From: an uncultured Alphaproteobacteria bacterium
Lineage (GTDB): Bacteria; Pseudomonadota; Alphaproteobacteria; Geminicoccales; Geminicoccaceae
DNA: 44,299 nt
Direction of reading: 5' to 3'
Assembly (NCBI GenBank): GCA_937995535.1
Contig: CALKJU010000093.1
Location: 1 to 44,299 of the forward strand
In this document: in pieces, positions 25,574 through 33,379 of the stretch
Layout: every line of letters begins with the position of its first letter
Numbering within the stretch: position 1 is the stretch's first letter
The notes under the pieces: model-generated
What the model was told of the DNA's origin: nothing
Database searches by the model: none
What the model saw: the letters and a program-made list of their open reading frames with translations, nothing else
Program-made: the position numbers and the translations under genes

Positions 25574-26497
25574 ATGACGCTGGACGGCATCTGGGCGGCG
25601 GTGCTGACGCCCTGCGACGCGGCAGGAGCGATCGACGTGCGCCGCTGGGTGGAGCACGCCCGACGCCTGCTCGCGCAGGGTTGCCATGGCCTCGCGCTGT
25701 TCGGCACGACCAGCGAGACGCAGGCCTACAGTGTCGCCGAGCGCCAGGCAGCCCTGGAGGCGGCCGTCACCGCGGGGCTGACGCCGGCGCAGCTGATGGT
25801 CGGCGTCGGCTGCTGCGCCCGCAGCGACACCGTGGCCCTGGCGCGCCACGCGCTCGGCCTGGGGCTCACCCGGCTGCTCATGTTGCCGCCGTTCTTCTAC
25901 AAGAACAGCACGGACGAGGGCCTGTACCGGGCGTTCGCGGAGGCGATCGACGGCACGGCCGATCCACGGGCGGAAGTGCTCCTCTACCACTTCCCCCAGG
26001 TCTCCGGCGTGCCGGTGACCCGCGGCGTGATCGAGCGGCTGGTGGCCGCCTATCCGGCCCAGGTCCGCGGTCTCAAGGACAGCTCCGGCGATCTGGCGCA
26101 CACATTGGACCTGATCGCGGCGTTCCCTGACCTCGCCATCTTCGCCGGCGCCGACAATCACCTCCTCGACGTCCTGACGGCGGGCGGGGCCGGCACGATC
26201 TCGGCCGCCGCGAACCTGAACGCCCCCGCGAGCCGTTCGGTCCACGATGCGTTCCGGGCCGGGGAGCGCGCTGCCGCGGAGGCCGGCATGGCTCTGGTGC
26301 GCGACGTCCGCGCGACTTTGCAGCGGCGACCGCTGATCCCGGCGCTCAAGGCCATCATCGCAACAACAAGCGGCGATCCGGCTTGGCGGCGCGTGCGCCC
26401 CCCGCTGGTCGAGCTCGACGGGGCGGCGACCCAAGCGCTGCTCGCGGAGCTTGCCGCCGCCGGATGGCAGCCGCCAGCCCCACCGCGCGCCGCGTGA
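25574..26497 (+). CDS. DapA/NanA-family aldolase or dehydratase
   Basis: 307-residue (beta/alpha)8 enzyme of the dihydrodipicolinate synthase/N-acetylneuraminate lyase superfamily, class I Schiff-base chemistry. The Schiff-base lysine is K168 (GLKDSSGD), the partner tyrosine Y138 (LLYHFPQVSGV) and the substrate carboxylate loop GTTSE (44-48). GTTSE rather than GTTGE plus the YHFPQ context argues against a housekeeping dapA and suggests a sugar-acid or hydroxyproline-type catabolic enzyme, but this is inference. GGAG lies nine bases before ATG 25574. The sugar-acid locus at 33.5-39 kb is too distant to claim linkage. Confidence 0.85.
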   Translation: MTLDGIWAAVLTPCDAAGAIDVRRWVEHARRLLAQGCHGLALFGTTSETQAYSVAERQAALEAAVTAGLTPAQLMVGVGCCARSDTVALARHALGLGLTRLLMLPPFFYKNSTDEGLYRAFAEAIDGTADPRAEVLLYHFPQVSGVPVTRGVIERLVAAYPAQVRGLKDSSGDLAHTLDLIAAFPDLAIFAGADNHLLDVLTAGGAGTISAAANLNAPASRSVHDAFRAGERAAAEAGMALVRDVRATLQRRPLIPALKAIIATTSGDPAWRRVRPPLVELDGAATQALLAELAAAGWQPPAPPRAA

Positions 26498-26647
26498 CCG
26501 GCGCTACGGCGGGGCTCCGCGCCGCCAGCGATCAGGAGGGTCGGTCCCCCCTCCGGGGTGGAGTGCAGCCAGGGCCCGGACACGCCGCGCTGGCCGCGCT
26601 GGGGAGCCTGCTCAGAGGTTCCGTGGGACGGCTCGCCCGCGCAAGGT

Positions 26648-26965
26648 TCAGCCGCCGAACTCCGCCAGTAGGGCGGCACGCTCCCTGGCTTGCCGATCGC
26701 GCAGCTCGCGCAACTCGGCGGCAAAGCGATCCTCGAGCTCGCGCAACTGCTGGAGATGACTGTCCTCGAGCGCGCGAAGGGCAGTTTTCTGCGACTCGGA
26801 CAGTACCAGAGAAGGCGGCATCGCGTACGGCAGGAAGCCCCAGTTCCCGGCGTCGGTCGCAGCCTCCGGCGGAGGCGTCGGCCGCCCGCCTTCCTGCGCC
26901 GGCGCCGACGACATGAACGCGAAGGCCAAGACGGCGGCCACCCAGCCGAGCCCTACCCGTGCCAT
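26648..26965 (-). CDS. Small exported coiled-coil protein at the end of the molybdoenzyme operon
   Basis: 105-residue protein with a signal peptide (LGWVAAVLAFAFMSSAPAQ, cut about residue 24). A Pro-rich segment containing NWGFLPYAMPP follows, then one long charged helix (residues 55-103) with heptad-like leucines (LRALEDSHLQQLRELEDRF, AELRELRDRQARERAALL). The shape recalls CpxP/Spy/ZraP-type periplasmic chaperones or metal-responsive proteins, without a diagnostic motif. GGAGG at 7 bases before ATG 26965 supports translation. It lies 31 bases after the NrfD-like gene on the same strand, so it is the last gene of the respiratory operon. Function is unknown. Confidence 0.72.
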   Translation of the reverse strand: MARVGLGWVAAVLAFAFMSSAPAQEGGRPTPPPEAATDAGNWGFLPYAMPPSLVLSESQKTALRALEDSHLQQLRELEDRFAAELRELRDRQARERAALLAEFGG

Positions 26966-26996
26966 GCGTCATCCTCCACTCGTGCAACGTTCGGCG

Positions 26997-28199
26997 TCAA
27001 CGGGCCTGCGTCGGCTGTGCATCGAGCCGTAGCAGCCAGTGGCCGGCACCATAGATGAAGCAGAAGATGCCGAAGCCCGCCGGCACGAGCATCCATTCGG
27101 TGAGGGATGGCCAGTAGTCGACATATCCGGCCCAGTATCCCTTGAACAGCGGCACGATCTGGCCGACGATGAGAAGATTGAGACGTGCCAGGAAGATCCC
27201 GACCATGGCCAGCACCGCTGCAGCGAAGCGAACGAAGGCGTTGCGCCGCAGCCCGTTCGTCGAGAGCAGCAGGATCGGAAAGACGAGACCGACGAGCAGT
27301 TCCGCCTGCAGCATATCTGAACGGAGCACGTACCAGTTCGCTTCCATCCCCTCGTAGTTGGTCCACAGGCTGGTCAACAGCTGGCCGAAGCGCATCCCGG
27401 CGACGGCCAGAAGCGAGAGAAAGAACAGCCGCGGCAAGGTCGCCTCGTGCAGCCAGCGGACATTGGCCGGCGTCGTGGCCTTCGGCTCGAAGGCCGTGAA
27501 GAAGGTGATGAAGGCCATCGCGCTCATAAAGCCGGTGAGGATGAAGTACATCGGCATCACCGGGCTGTACCACGCCGGCCGCATGAACATCATGCCGAAC
27601 ACCAGACCCAGTGTCCCCGGCGCCAGAATACACACGACGAACGACAGCACCGAGACGATGTGCGTCAGCCTCGTGTGCCACTGACCGGTATGCAGAAGCC
27701 AGAACTTCACGATCAGCAGCATCAGGTCGAGAGTGTAGAAGACCCCCATCCACCACATCGGCGAGTGGATCTGCAGGGAGAAGGGCAGCGCCCAGAGCAT
27801 GCGGAACGGGTGCCCGATCTCGAGAGCCAGGATCGAGAAGCCGGCGATCAGCGTGATCATCGACAGGAACACACAGCGCTTGGCGATCGGGTAGAAGGCG
27901 TGCACGCCGAACACGCTGTCGATCGAGGCGAGGATCGAGAGCCCGGACGAGCTCAACAGAAAGAACAGGTAGAAGGCGATCGGCGCACCCCACGCCATGT
28001 CGGACGAGGTGTTGAACGCCGCATGTCCGTGCACGAACAGGTTGTAGCCCACGAATGCGAGGCCGACGGCGCCGCCGAGGGCCCCCAGCACCATCAGCGC
28101 AATCGACAGCGCGTCGGGGCGCCGGTCGAGGTCGAGATAGGGACGCAGCGGATCGGCCCAGGAGCCGGTCCGCAGAACCGCCGCGATCGAGCTCGCCAT
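26997..28199 (-). CDS. NrfD/PsrC-type quinone-reactive membrane subunit
   Basis: 400-residue polytopic membrane protein of the NrfD family, which exchanges electrons between a periplasmic Fe-S/molybdenum module and the quinone pool. About nine to ten hydrophobic helices are visible, the first near ALSIALMVLGALGGAVGLAF. Others include FYLFFLLSSSGLSILAS, YTLDLMLLIVKFWLL and MYFILTGFMSAMAFITFF. ATG 28197-28199 overlaps the upstream Fe-S gene stop (TGATG), with AGAGG upstream; GTG 28202 is an alternative. It corresponds to ArxC/PsrC in position. The direction of electron flow is not readable from sequence. Confidence 0.9.
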   Translation of the reverse strand: MASSIAAVLRTGSWADPLRPYLDLDRRPDALSIALMVLGALGGAVGLAFVGYNLFVHGHAAFNTSSDMAWGAPIAFYLFFLLSSSGLSILASIDSVFGVHAFYPIAKRCVFLSMITLIAGFSILALEIGHPFRMLWALPFSLQIHSPMWWMGVFYTLDLMLLIVKFWLLHTGQWHTRLTHIVSVLSFVVCILAPGTLGLVFGMMFMRPAWYSPVMPMYFILTGFMSAMAFITFFTAFEPKATTPANVRWLHEATLPRLFFLSLLAVAGMRFGQLLTSLWTNYEGMEANWYVLRSDMLQAELLVGLVFPILLLSTNGLRRNAFVRFAAAVLAMVGIFLARLNLLIVGQIVPLFKGYWAGYVDYWPSLTEWMLVPAGFGIFCFIYGAGHWLLRLDAQPTQAR

Positions 28200-28972
28200 C
28201 ACGCCTCTCCCTCGTCTCGCATCCGGACCGAGCGCGTCTCCGGGATGGCCGGCTGCTCGCCGGCCAAGTAATAGACCTGCGGCCGATTGCCGAGGTGATC
28301 GAGCAGCCGGGTCCCGCGCTTCTCGGCGATCAGCCGGCGCACCTCGCTCTCCGGATCGTCAAGATCGCCGAAATACCGTGCCGTCGGCGCACAGGTGACG
28401 ACGCACGCCGGCGTGTAGTCGCGCAGGTTCGGATCGTTCGGATCGAGATCCCTTGTGCCCGGCGGCGCCTGGCTGATGCGATGGTAGCAAAAGGTGCATT
28501 TGGAAACGACATTCTTCGGCTGGATCCCGACGCCGATCTTGTTGTTCTGGCGATCGGCGGGAAGCTGCCACGGTGGACCCCAGACGCGATCGCCATCCGG
28601 ATCCGGGAAGACCTCGCGAATATCCGGCTGCGTCTTCTGCTTTTCCTCCGCATAGAAGCGCACGCCGTAGGGGCAGGCGATCATGCAATACTTGCAACCG
28701 ATGCAGCGATCCCAGTCGATCAGCACCGCGCCGTCCTCGGTCTTGTAGGTCGCGCCCGTCGGGCAGACCGCCATGCAGGACGGATTCTCGCAATGCATGC
28801 AGGGCCGTGGGAGCCAAGTGAGTTTACCCGATGGGAACTCGCCCTCGTTGTAGAACAGCACGTCCTGCCAGTTCTCGTTCGGCAGGCGCCCGTTCTCCAT
28901 CTGACAGGCGGTCGTGCAGGCCTGGCAGCCGGTGCACTTCTCCAGATCGATCACCATTCCCCAGCGTGGCAT
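28199..28972 (-). CDS. Four-cluster 4Fe-4S electron-transfer subunit (PsrB/ArxB-like)
   Basis: 257-residue Fe-S subunit of a complex-iron-sulphur-molybdoenzyme, relaying electrons between the molybdenum subunit and the NrfD protein. Four cysteine groups are seen: CTGCQACTTAC near residue 13, CMHCENPSCMAVCP near 58, CIGCKYCMIACP near 90 and a last group split between KCTFCYHR and ACVVTCAP. No signal peptide, as expected for a subunit carried across by its twin-arginine partner. AGGAG nine bases before ATG 28972. It overlaps the NrfD gene by one base and follows the molybdoenzyme by 27 bases. Confidence 0.92.
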   Translation of the reverse strand: MPRWGMVIDLEKCTGCQACTTACQMENGRLPNENWQDVLFYNEGEFPSGKLTWLPRPCMHCENPSCMAVCPTGATYKTEDGAVLIDWDRCIGCKYCMIACPYGVRFYAEEKQKTQPDIREVFPDPDGDRVWGPPWQLPADRQNNKIGVGIQPKNVVSKCTFCYHRISQAPPGTRDLDPNDPNLRDYTPACVVTCAPTARYFGDLDDPESEVRRLIAEKRGTRLLDHLGNRPQVYYLAGEQPAIPETRSVRMRDEGEA

Positions 28973-28999
28973 GGTCGAGGTCTCCTGTGCTGCCGGCGT

Positions 29000-31462
29000 T
29001 CAGGCCCGCTCGACGCGGACGAGGACCGAGTAGTTGGCGGTCAGACCCGAGATCGGGTCCGAGACGTTCGGAATGATCTCCGACGAGTTTCCAGTCTTGC
29101 TGCTGACCGCCCACCGGCCATGCGCCCAGTGCCCGAGCCCGTAGGGCAGAACGACCACGTCGGGTCGCGCCGCGGGGTAGAGCCGCGCGCGCGTGGTGAT
29201 CGACCCCAGAGGCGAGATGATTCGCACCGGGTCGTTGTTGCGGATCCCACGCGCCCGTGCGGTCGCCGGATGGATTTCGAGGAAGGTGTCGTTCCGGCCA
29301 CCGGCGACCGGCTGGTACAGCGACAGCGCGTGCGGCAGATTGGCGGTACGCCCTTCACCGTGGATCGGCGTCTTGGGCGTCACCAGGAACAGGTCCCCGT
29401 CGCCGTGGTAGGCCGGCGGGACCCATTGCGGGAACCCGACGCGGTCGGCTGGCACGCCCAGCTTCTCTTCGATGTAGTCGGCGTAGTGCTCGAGATAGGA
29501 CGACCTGAGCTCGAACCGGCCGGATTCGGTCTTCAGCAGCTTGGCCTTGACGTCCTCCTCGCTCATCAGCCTTCGATAGTCGACGCCGTCCCACTCGTAG
29601 AAGTCGCCGTCGACCTGACGGTAGAGATAGGGCTTGCGGTACCACACCCCCTTCTCGACCCAGCTCTCGAACCCGTCGACGCCGTTGTCACCTGGGTTCT
29701 GCTCGAAGCCCTTGGCCAGATGCCGCAACACGTTCTCGACGCTGTCGACCTGCCGATAGTAGGCGCCCATCGGCCCGTCGATCCGCTTGCCGATCTCGAT
29801 CAGCGTGTCGCCGAAGGTCTTACAGTCGTAGAGGGGCGGCACGGCCGGTGAGCGGATCCCCGCCATCGGCCACCCCTGGAAGGGATAGGTCGGTGTGTCC
29901 TGCCATCGCTCCAGATAGGTGTTATCCGGCAAGATCAGGTCGGCGAACCGCGAGGTCTCGCTCGGGAAGGGCGATGTCTCGATGACGAACACGTCCTTCA
30001 GCGCACGCTCCCATGTCGTGCAGTCCGGCGCGCTGAACATCGGGTTCGAGAGGTAGAACATCATCGTATCGAGCTTGTAGGGCTCGCCGGCGAGATGATT
30101 GGTGGCGATCTCCTGGACCATGTTGCTGACCATCGGCCAAGCCGCCGTCTTTGCCCGGTCGATCCGAGGCATCTTGCGCTCGGCTGCGGCCTTGGCCGCA
30201 TCATCCATGTACTCGTCGGCGTTCCACGGCAGCTTGCCGTATGGCACCGACATCTGGTTGAGCAGGCCGCCCTTGGCATACATCGCACCGACCAGGGCGT
30301 TGAGCGCATGGATGGCCATGCCGTTATAGACACCGTTGGTGTGCGTGGTCGGCCCGCGCTCGAAGATCGCCATCGCCGGCCGCGTCGTGCCGAACTCGCG
30401 CGCGGTGGCGACGATCCGGTGGGCCGGAACCGTGGTGACCTCTGCGGCCCACTCGGGTGTTCGGTCCTTCAGCTCGGCGTTCCACCAAGCGACGAGATCC
30501 TTGGTCCAGCGCTCGATGAACAGCGCCGGCTCGACCGTCTCGCCGGCGACGAAGCGATTGCGCCCGTCCATGAAGTCGCCGACGAACCGGCGATCCCAGA
30601 GACCCTCGGTCAGGAGCACGTGCGCGATCGCCAGGGCCAGCGCGCCGTCGGTGCCCGGCTTCACCAACAGCAGGTGATCGGCGGCCGCGCCGGTGGTGGT
30701 CACGCGAATATCGACCACGGTCACCCGTGTCTTCGGGGCCTTGGTCCGGATGTAACCCCAGGTCTGCATGTTGTAGTTGAACGGCCGATACGCCTCGAGG
30801 AAGGCGGCACCGAAATTCAGGATGTAGTTGGTATTTCGATAATCATAGGCGTTGTAGGCGTAGTTCCCGTCCAAGGCCTGCTTGGCCTTCTTGCTGCCGT
30901 CGGAGCACATCGACGAGTGGCCCAGCGTGGCGTTGGGCGTGCCGAACAGCTTGCCGAACGTGTCGCGCAGACCGTCGTCGCTGACCCCCCACCCCCTCCC
31001 GGCGAGGAGCGCGAAGCGGTGCGCCTCGCCCCTGGCGCGCAGAGCGTTCAGACGCGCGGCGACGAGGTCCAGAGCCTCGTCCCAGGAGATCGGGACGAAG
31101 CCGGGATCGACGTCGCGGCCCTTGTCGGGATTGGTCCGCCGCAGCGGCCCCTTGATGCGGTCGGGATCGTAGAGGATGTAGGGCCCGAAATGGCCTTTCG
31201 GGCAGAGCTTGCCGTTCGAGATCGGGTGATCGAGCGTGCCGTAGATCGCGTGCACCCGCCCGTCCGTGACGTACACATCGATGCCACAGCGCGCCGGGCA
31301 TTGGTGGCAGACGCTCTTCGTGATCTTCGTCGGACTCGGCGCCGCGGCCCGCGCGGGGCCCGCGGTTTGCCCGGCGAGCATGGCCGATCCGATGCCGGTC
31401 GCGCTCAAGGCACCCGCCGCGGACCCGACCTTGAGGAAGGCTCTGCGATCAGTCTCCAGCAT
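29000..31462 (-). CDS. Twin-arginine-exported molybdoenzyme, ArxA/PsrA-like (DMSO reductase family)
   Basis: 820-residue catalytic subunit binding bis-molybdopterin-guanine-dinucleotide. A twin-arginine signal DRRAFLKVGSAAGALS is at residues 4-19. The 4Fe-4S motif CHQCPARC (C52, C55, C59) is completed by C87 (LCPKGHFG). C186 (GHSSMCSDG) is the probable molybdenum ligand. Residues 154-159 read AGRGWG, the XGRGWG motif reported for ArxA anaerobic arsenite oxidases, in place of the [R/K]GRY described for ArrA arsenate reductases. Start ATG 31462 has AGGAG upstream and overlaps the preceding Fe-S gene by 14 bases. Polysulphide, thiosulphate or tetrathionate reductase are alternatives. The arsenic assignment is inference; no ars genes are in the window. 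Confidence 0.87.
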   Translation of the reverse strand: MLETDRRAFLKVGSAAGALSATGIGSAMLAGQTAGPARAAAPSPTKITKSVCHQCPARCGIDVYVTDGRVHAIYGTLDHPISNGKLCPKGHFGPYILYDPDRIKGPLRRTNPDKGRDVDPGFVPISWDEALDLVAARLNALRARGEAHRFALLAGRGWGVSDDGLRDTFGKLFGTPNATLGHSSMCSDGSKKAKQALDGNYAYNAYDYRNTNYILNFGAAFLEAYRPFNYNMQTWGYIRTKAPKTRVTVVDIRVTTTGAAADHLLLVKPGTDGALALAIAHVLLTEGLWDRRFVGDFMDGRNRFVAGETVEPALFIERWTKDLVAWWNAELKDRTPEWAAEVTTVPAHRIVATAREFGTTRPAMAIFERGPTTHTNGVYNGMAIHALNALVGAMYAKGGLLNQMSVPYGKLPWNADEYMDDAAKAAAERKMPRIDRAKTAAWPMVSNMVQEIATNHLAGEPYKLDTMMFYLSNPMFSAPDCTTWERALKDVFVIETSPFPSETSRFADLILPDNTYLERWQDTPTYPFQGWPMAGIRSPAVPPLYDCKTFGDTLIEIGKRIDGPMGAYYRQVDSVENVLRHLAKGFEQNPGDNGVDGFESWVEKGVWYRKPYLYRQVDGDFYEWDGVDYRRLMSEEDVKAKLLKTESGRFELRSSYLEHYADYIEEKLGVPADRVGFPQWVPPAYHGDGDLFLVTPKTPIHGEGRTANLPHALSLYQPVAGGRNDTFLEIHPATARARGIRNNDPVRIISPLGSITTRARLYPAARPDVVVLPYGLGHWAHGRWAVSSKTGNSSEIIPNVSDPISGLTANYSVLVRVERA

Positions 31463-31961
31463 AGCGATCGGGCTCCTGCGGCTGGTGGTTTCGAACTGGG
31501 TCCTGGCGGAGGAGAGCAACAGACTTCAAAAGGCCCTGCGACTTGCGGCAGGACGGGCACAAGGTCGCGTCGGGCGCAGCAACGAAGCTGGCTTCGCAGA
31601 TCTCGCACACGCTCGTCTCGTGCCTGGTCAAGATGACGACCCGATCCGGCATCGCCGCAGCCTGCTGCGTGAGGTGGATCGATCCGGTCGGGCAGACCCG
31701 TTCGCAGGCGCCGCATGCATCGCATCGGTCCGGCCACAGCGCGAGTCCGGCCCAAACGCGGTCCTGATAGCCGCGCAGCGCGTCCGCCGGGCAGGCCGCG
31801 ACGCAGACTTGATGGTTCACACACCCGGTGCGGACGATGGGCAGATAGCCCGATCGGCCAGCGCCGGCGTCGCCCGCCCCGAGGCCGATCAGCCGACGCC
31901 GTGTCGGCGTCGAAGCGTCCCCGGCACACGCGTGGGTGCTCGTCTCGACCCCCGAGTGCAT
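31449..31961 (-). CDS. Ferredoxin-like Fe-S protein with C-terminal zinc-ribbon-like tail
   Basis: 170-residue first gene of the respiratory operon. Two Fe-S groups are visible: C47-x2-H50-x2-C53-x3-C57-P, where a histidine stands where the standard second cysteine would be, and a complete C80-x2-C83-x2-C86-x3-C90-P. The C-terminus carries a second metal-like pair, CEIC (119-122) and CPSC (135-138), reminiscent of a zinc ribbon or rubredoxin-like knuckle. No clear signal peptide, though RRRLIGLGAGDAG resembles a weak twin-arginine motif. It corresponds by position to ArxB' in arx operons. Its stop overlaps the molybdoenzyme start. AAGGCAGG precedes ATG 31961. It might be an assembly/maturation electron donor. 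Confidence 0.82.
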   Translation of the reverse strand: MHSGVETSTHACAGDASTPTRRRLIGLGAGDAGAGRSGYLPIVRTGCVNHQVCVAACPADALRGYQDRVWAGLALWPDRCDACGACERVCPTGSIHLTQQAAAMPDRVVILTRHETSVCEICEASFVAAPDATLCPSCRKSQGLLKSVALLRQDPVRNHQPQEPDRYAGD

Positions 31962-31988
31962 TGACCTGCCTTCACCAGTGACGCGGCC

Positions 31989-32029
31989 ATCCTAGGGCCG
32001 GGGAAAAAGGCCCGATTGATTCAGATCAA
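31989..32029 (-). promoter_or_regulatory. FNR/FixK-type box and promoter of the molybdoenzyme operon
   Basis: TTGAT-TCAG-ATCAA (32016-32029) is a perfect match to the FNR/Anr/FixK consensus TTGAT-N4-ATCAA. If its centre (32022.5) is at -41.5, transcription starts near 31981. A -10-like TAGGAT then falls at 31994-31989 on this strand, and the leader is about 20 bases with a Shine-Dalgarno. The geometry is that of a class II activated promoter. It strongly suggests expression at low oxygen. The regulator gene is not in the window. Confidence 0.7.
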
Positions 32030-32068
32030 ACGAGGCCGGTACGAGGCGCGGCAGGTCGTCGCAAGCGG

Positions 32069-33283
32069 TCAGCCGAGGGCCTCGAGACCGCGCTGGATGC
32101 GCTCGAGCGCCGGGCGCAGGCCGAGCTCGCCACGGAGCGCCGCATTGACCGCGTCCCCGACCACCACACAGGCCTCGATCCCCTTCGTCGACCACGGCCG
32201 CTCCTCCCGGGCGATGGCCCGCGTGGCGCGGACCGCGGCGAGCAGGTCGGCGCGGAAGTGGTCGTCGAAAGCCGGGCTGTACAGGACCGAGAGGTGCGAG
32301 GTCTCGATCGCCTCGGAGCGGACCCCGTCCTCGGTGAGCTGCGCCGTGCTGGTGAGGAACTTGGCCAGTTCCCAGGCCTCTGCCTTGACCTTGGAGCGAG
32401 CCGGGATCGACCAGGGCGGGCTGTAGAGATTGGCAAAGCGTCCGGCAGGTCCGGCCGGGACCAGGGCCACCCCGGAGCGTGCCGCCAGGTCCGCGTCGTC
32501 GCGCAGCAGATGCGCGTACTCCATGCCGACATCCATGATCATGGCGACGCGCCCCCGGCGGTAGTCGCGCAGCATCTCGACGAAGCTGATCTCCGGCTGG
32601 TCCGGCGGCGCCGTGGTGCGGAGCAGGTCGAGGTAGCAGTCGAGCGCGGCCTGCGCCGCGTCGGTGAGCGCGGTCACCGTCCCGTCGGGCTGGATCCAGC
32701 GCCCGCCATGGGAGGCGAGGAAGCTGCCGACGGTCCAGACGGCATGCCCGCCGCCCGAGGCGCCGCGCGTGGCGAAGCCGAAGAAGTCCTGCGCTCCGGC
32801 GGTACGCTCGGCCGCCTGGACGCGGCCGGCGACGTCCCGGAGCTGCGCCCAGCTCTGCGGTACGGGCAGGCCATGACGGTCGAGAAGGTCGCGTCGATAG
32901 AGAACGAGGTTGCAGACGTTGACGCAGGGGAGCCCGATCACCTGCCCGTCGAGCGTGACCGCCTCGCGGGTCGCCGGCGTGACGTCGTCGAGGGTGATCC
33001 CGTCGCGCGCCATCAGCTCGTTGAGCACCAGCACCCGGCCCTCTCGGGCGAACCGGCGCAGCATGACCTCGTCGGTGCAGATCAGATCGAACGGTGGATC
33101 GTCGTCGGTGAAGGAATGGGTCATGTGCTCGAACATCGTCTCGATCGAGCCGACCCCCACCTTGTCCCAGGACAGCTCGGTGGCGATCCCTGTGCGCTCG
33201 GTGAACCGCCGCAGCGCCGCCGGCAGGTTCTGGAACGGCCACCAGTCCTCCTGGTAGACGCGGACGACCCGATCGCTCGCCAT
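32069..33283 (-). CDS. ABC-type solute-binding protein lacking a signal peptide
   Basis: 404-residue family 1 extracellular solute-binding protein. Seen: the first strand VVRVYQEDWWPFQNLP, FDLICTDEVMLRRFAREG, LPCVNVCNLVLYRRDLLDRHG (typical hinge region), FFGFATRGASGGGHAVW and VALVPAGPAGRFANLYSPPW. The N-terminus MASDRVVRVYQ goes straight into the first strand: there is no signal peptide, and no in-frame start exists between 33283 and a stop at 33338-33340. GGGAGGGA upstream supports the ATG. There are no adjacent permease genes. Either it acts in the cytoplasm or it lost its export signal. The ligand is unknown (sugar or oligosaccharide is usual for the family). Confidence 0.78.
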   Translation of the reverse strand: MASDRVVRVYQEDWWPFQNLPAALRRFTERTGIATELSWDKVGVGSIETMFEHMTHSFTDDDPPFDLICTDEVMLRRFAREGRVLVLNELMARDGITLDDVTPATREAVTLDGQVIGLPCVNVCNLVLYRRDLLDRHGLPVPQSWAQLRDVAGRVQAAERTAGAQDFFGFATRGASGGGHAVWTVGSFLASHGGRWIQPDGTVTALTDAAQAALDCYLDLLRTTAPPDQPEISFVEMLRDYRRGRVAMIMDVGMEYAHLLRDDADLAARSGVALVPAGPAGRFANLYSPPWSIPARSKVKAEAWELAKFLTSTAQLTEDGVRSEAIETSHLSVLYSPAFDDHFRADLLAAVRATRAIAREERPWSTKGIEACVVVGDAVNAALRGELGLRPALERIQRGLEALG

Positions 33284-33338
33284 CTCGTCCCTCCCTAGGG
33301 CCGCGGCGCGCCTCGCGCGGCCATTCCTCGTGTGGTGT

Positions 33339-33372
33339 CAAAAGATTGATCCATATATCGAATTTCTCTCAA
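33339..33372. other. AT-rich island at the boundary of two loci
   Basis: A 34-base AT-rich stretch in otherwise very GC-rich DNA, with a near-palindrome ATTGAT...ATCGAAT (33345-33363). It lies 56 bases before the solute-binding protein start and just before the vapC remnant. It may be that gene's promoter/operator, or the scar of a past insertion or deletion. I cannot decide from sequence. Confidence 0.4.
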
Positions 33373-33379
33373 GTGCTGC

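Noticed and set aside
25574..26497. Housekeeping dapA for lysine synthesis
   Set aside because: GTTSE in place of GTTGE, the YHFPQ context and the lack of lysine or cell-wall neighbours favour a catabolic family member.
26498..26647. Possible hidden gene or terminator in the 150-bp convergent gap
   Set aside because: No ORF with a start and ribosome binding site, and only weak 4-5 bp stems; I see nothing definite.
28055..29851. A 598-codon plus-strand open frame antisense to the molybdoenzyme operon
   Set aside because: Overlaps three genes with intact cofactor motifs and has no motif of its own.
26648..31961. Aerobic arsenite oxidase AioA/AioB
   Set aside because: There is no Rieske small subunit, and the operon has NrfD and multi-cluster Fe-S subunits that Aio lacks.
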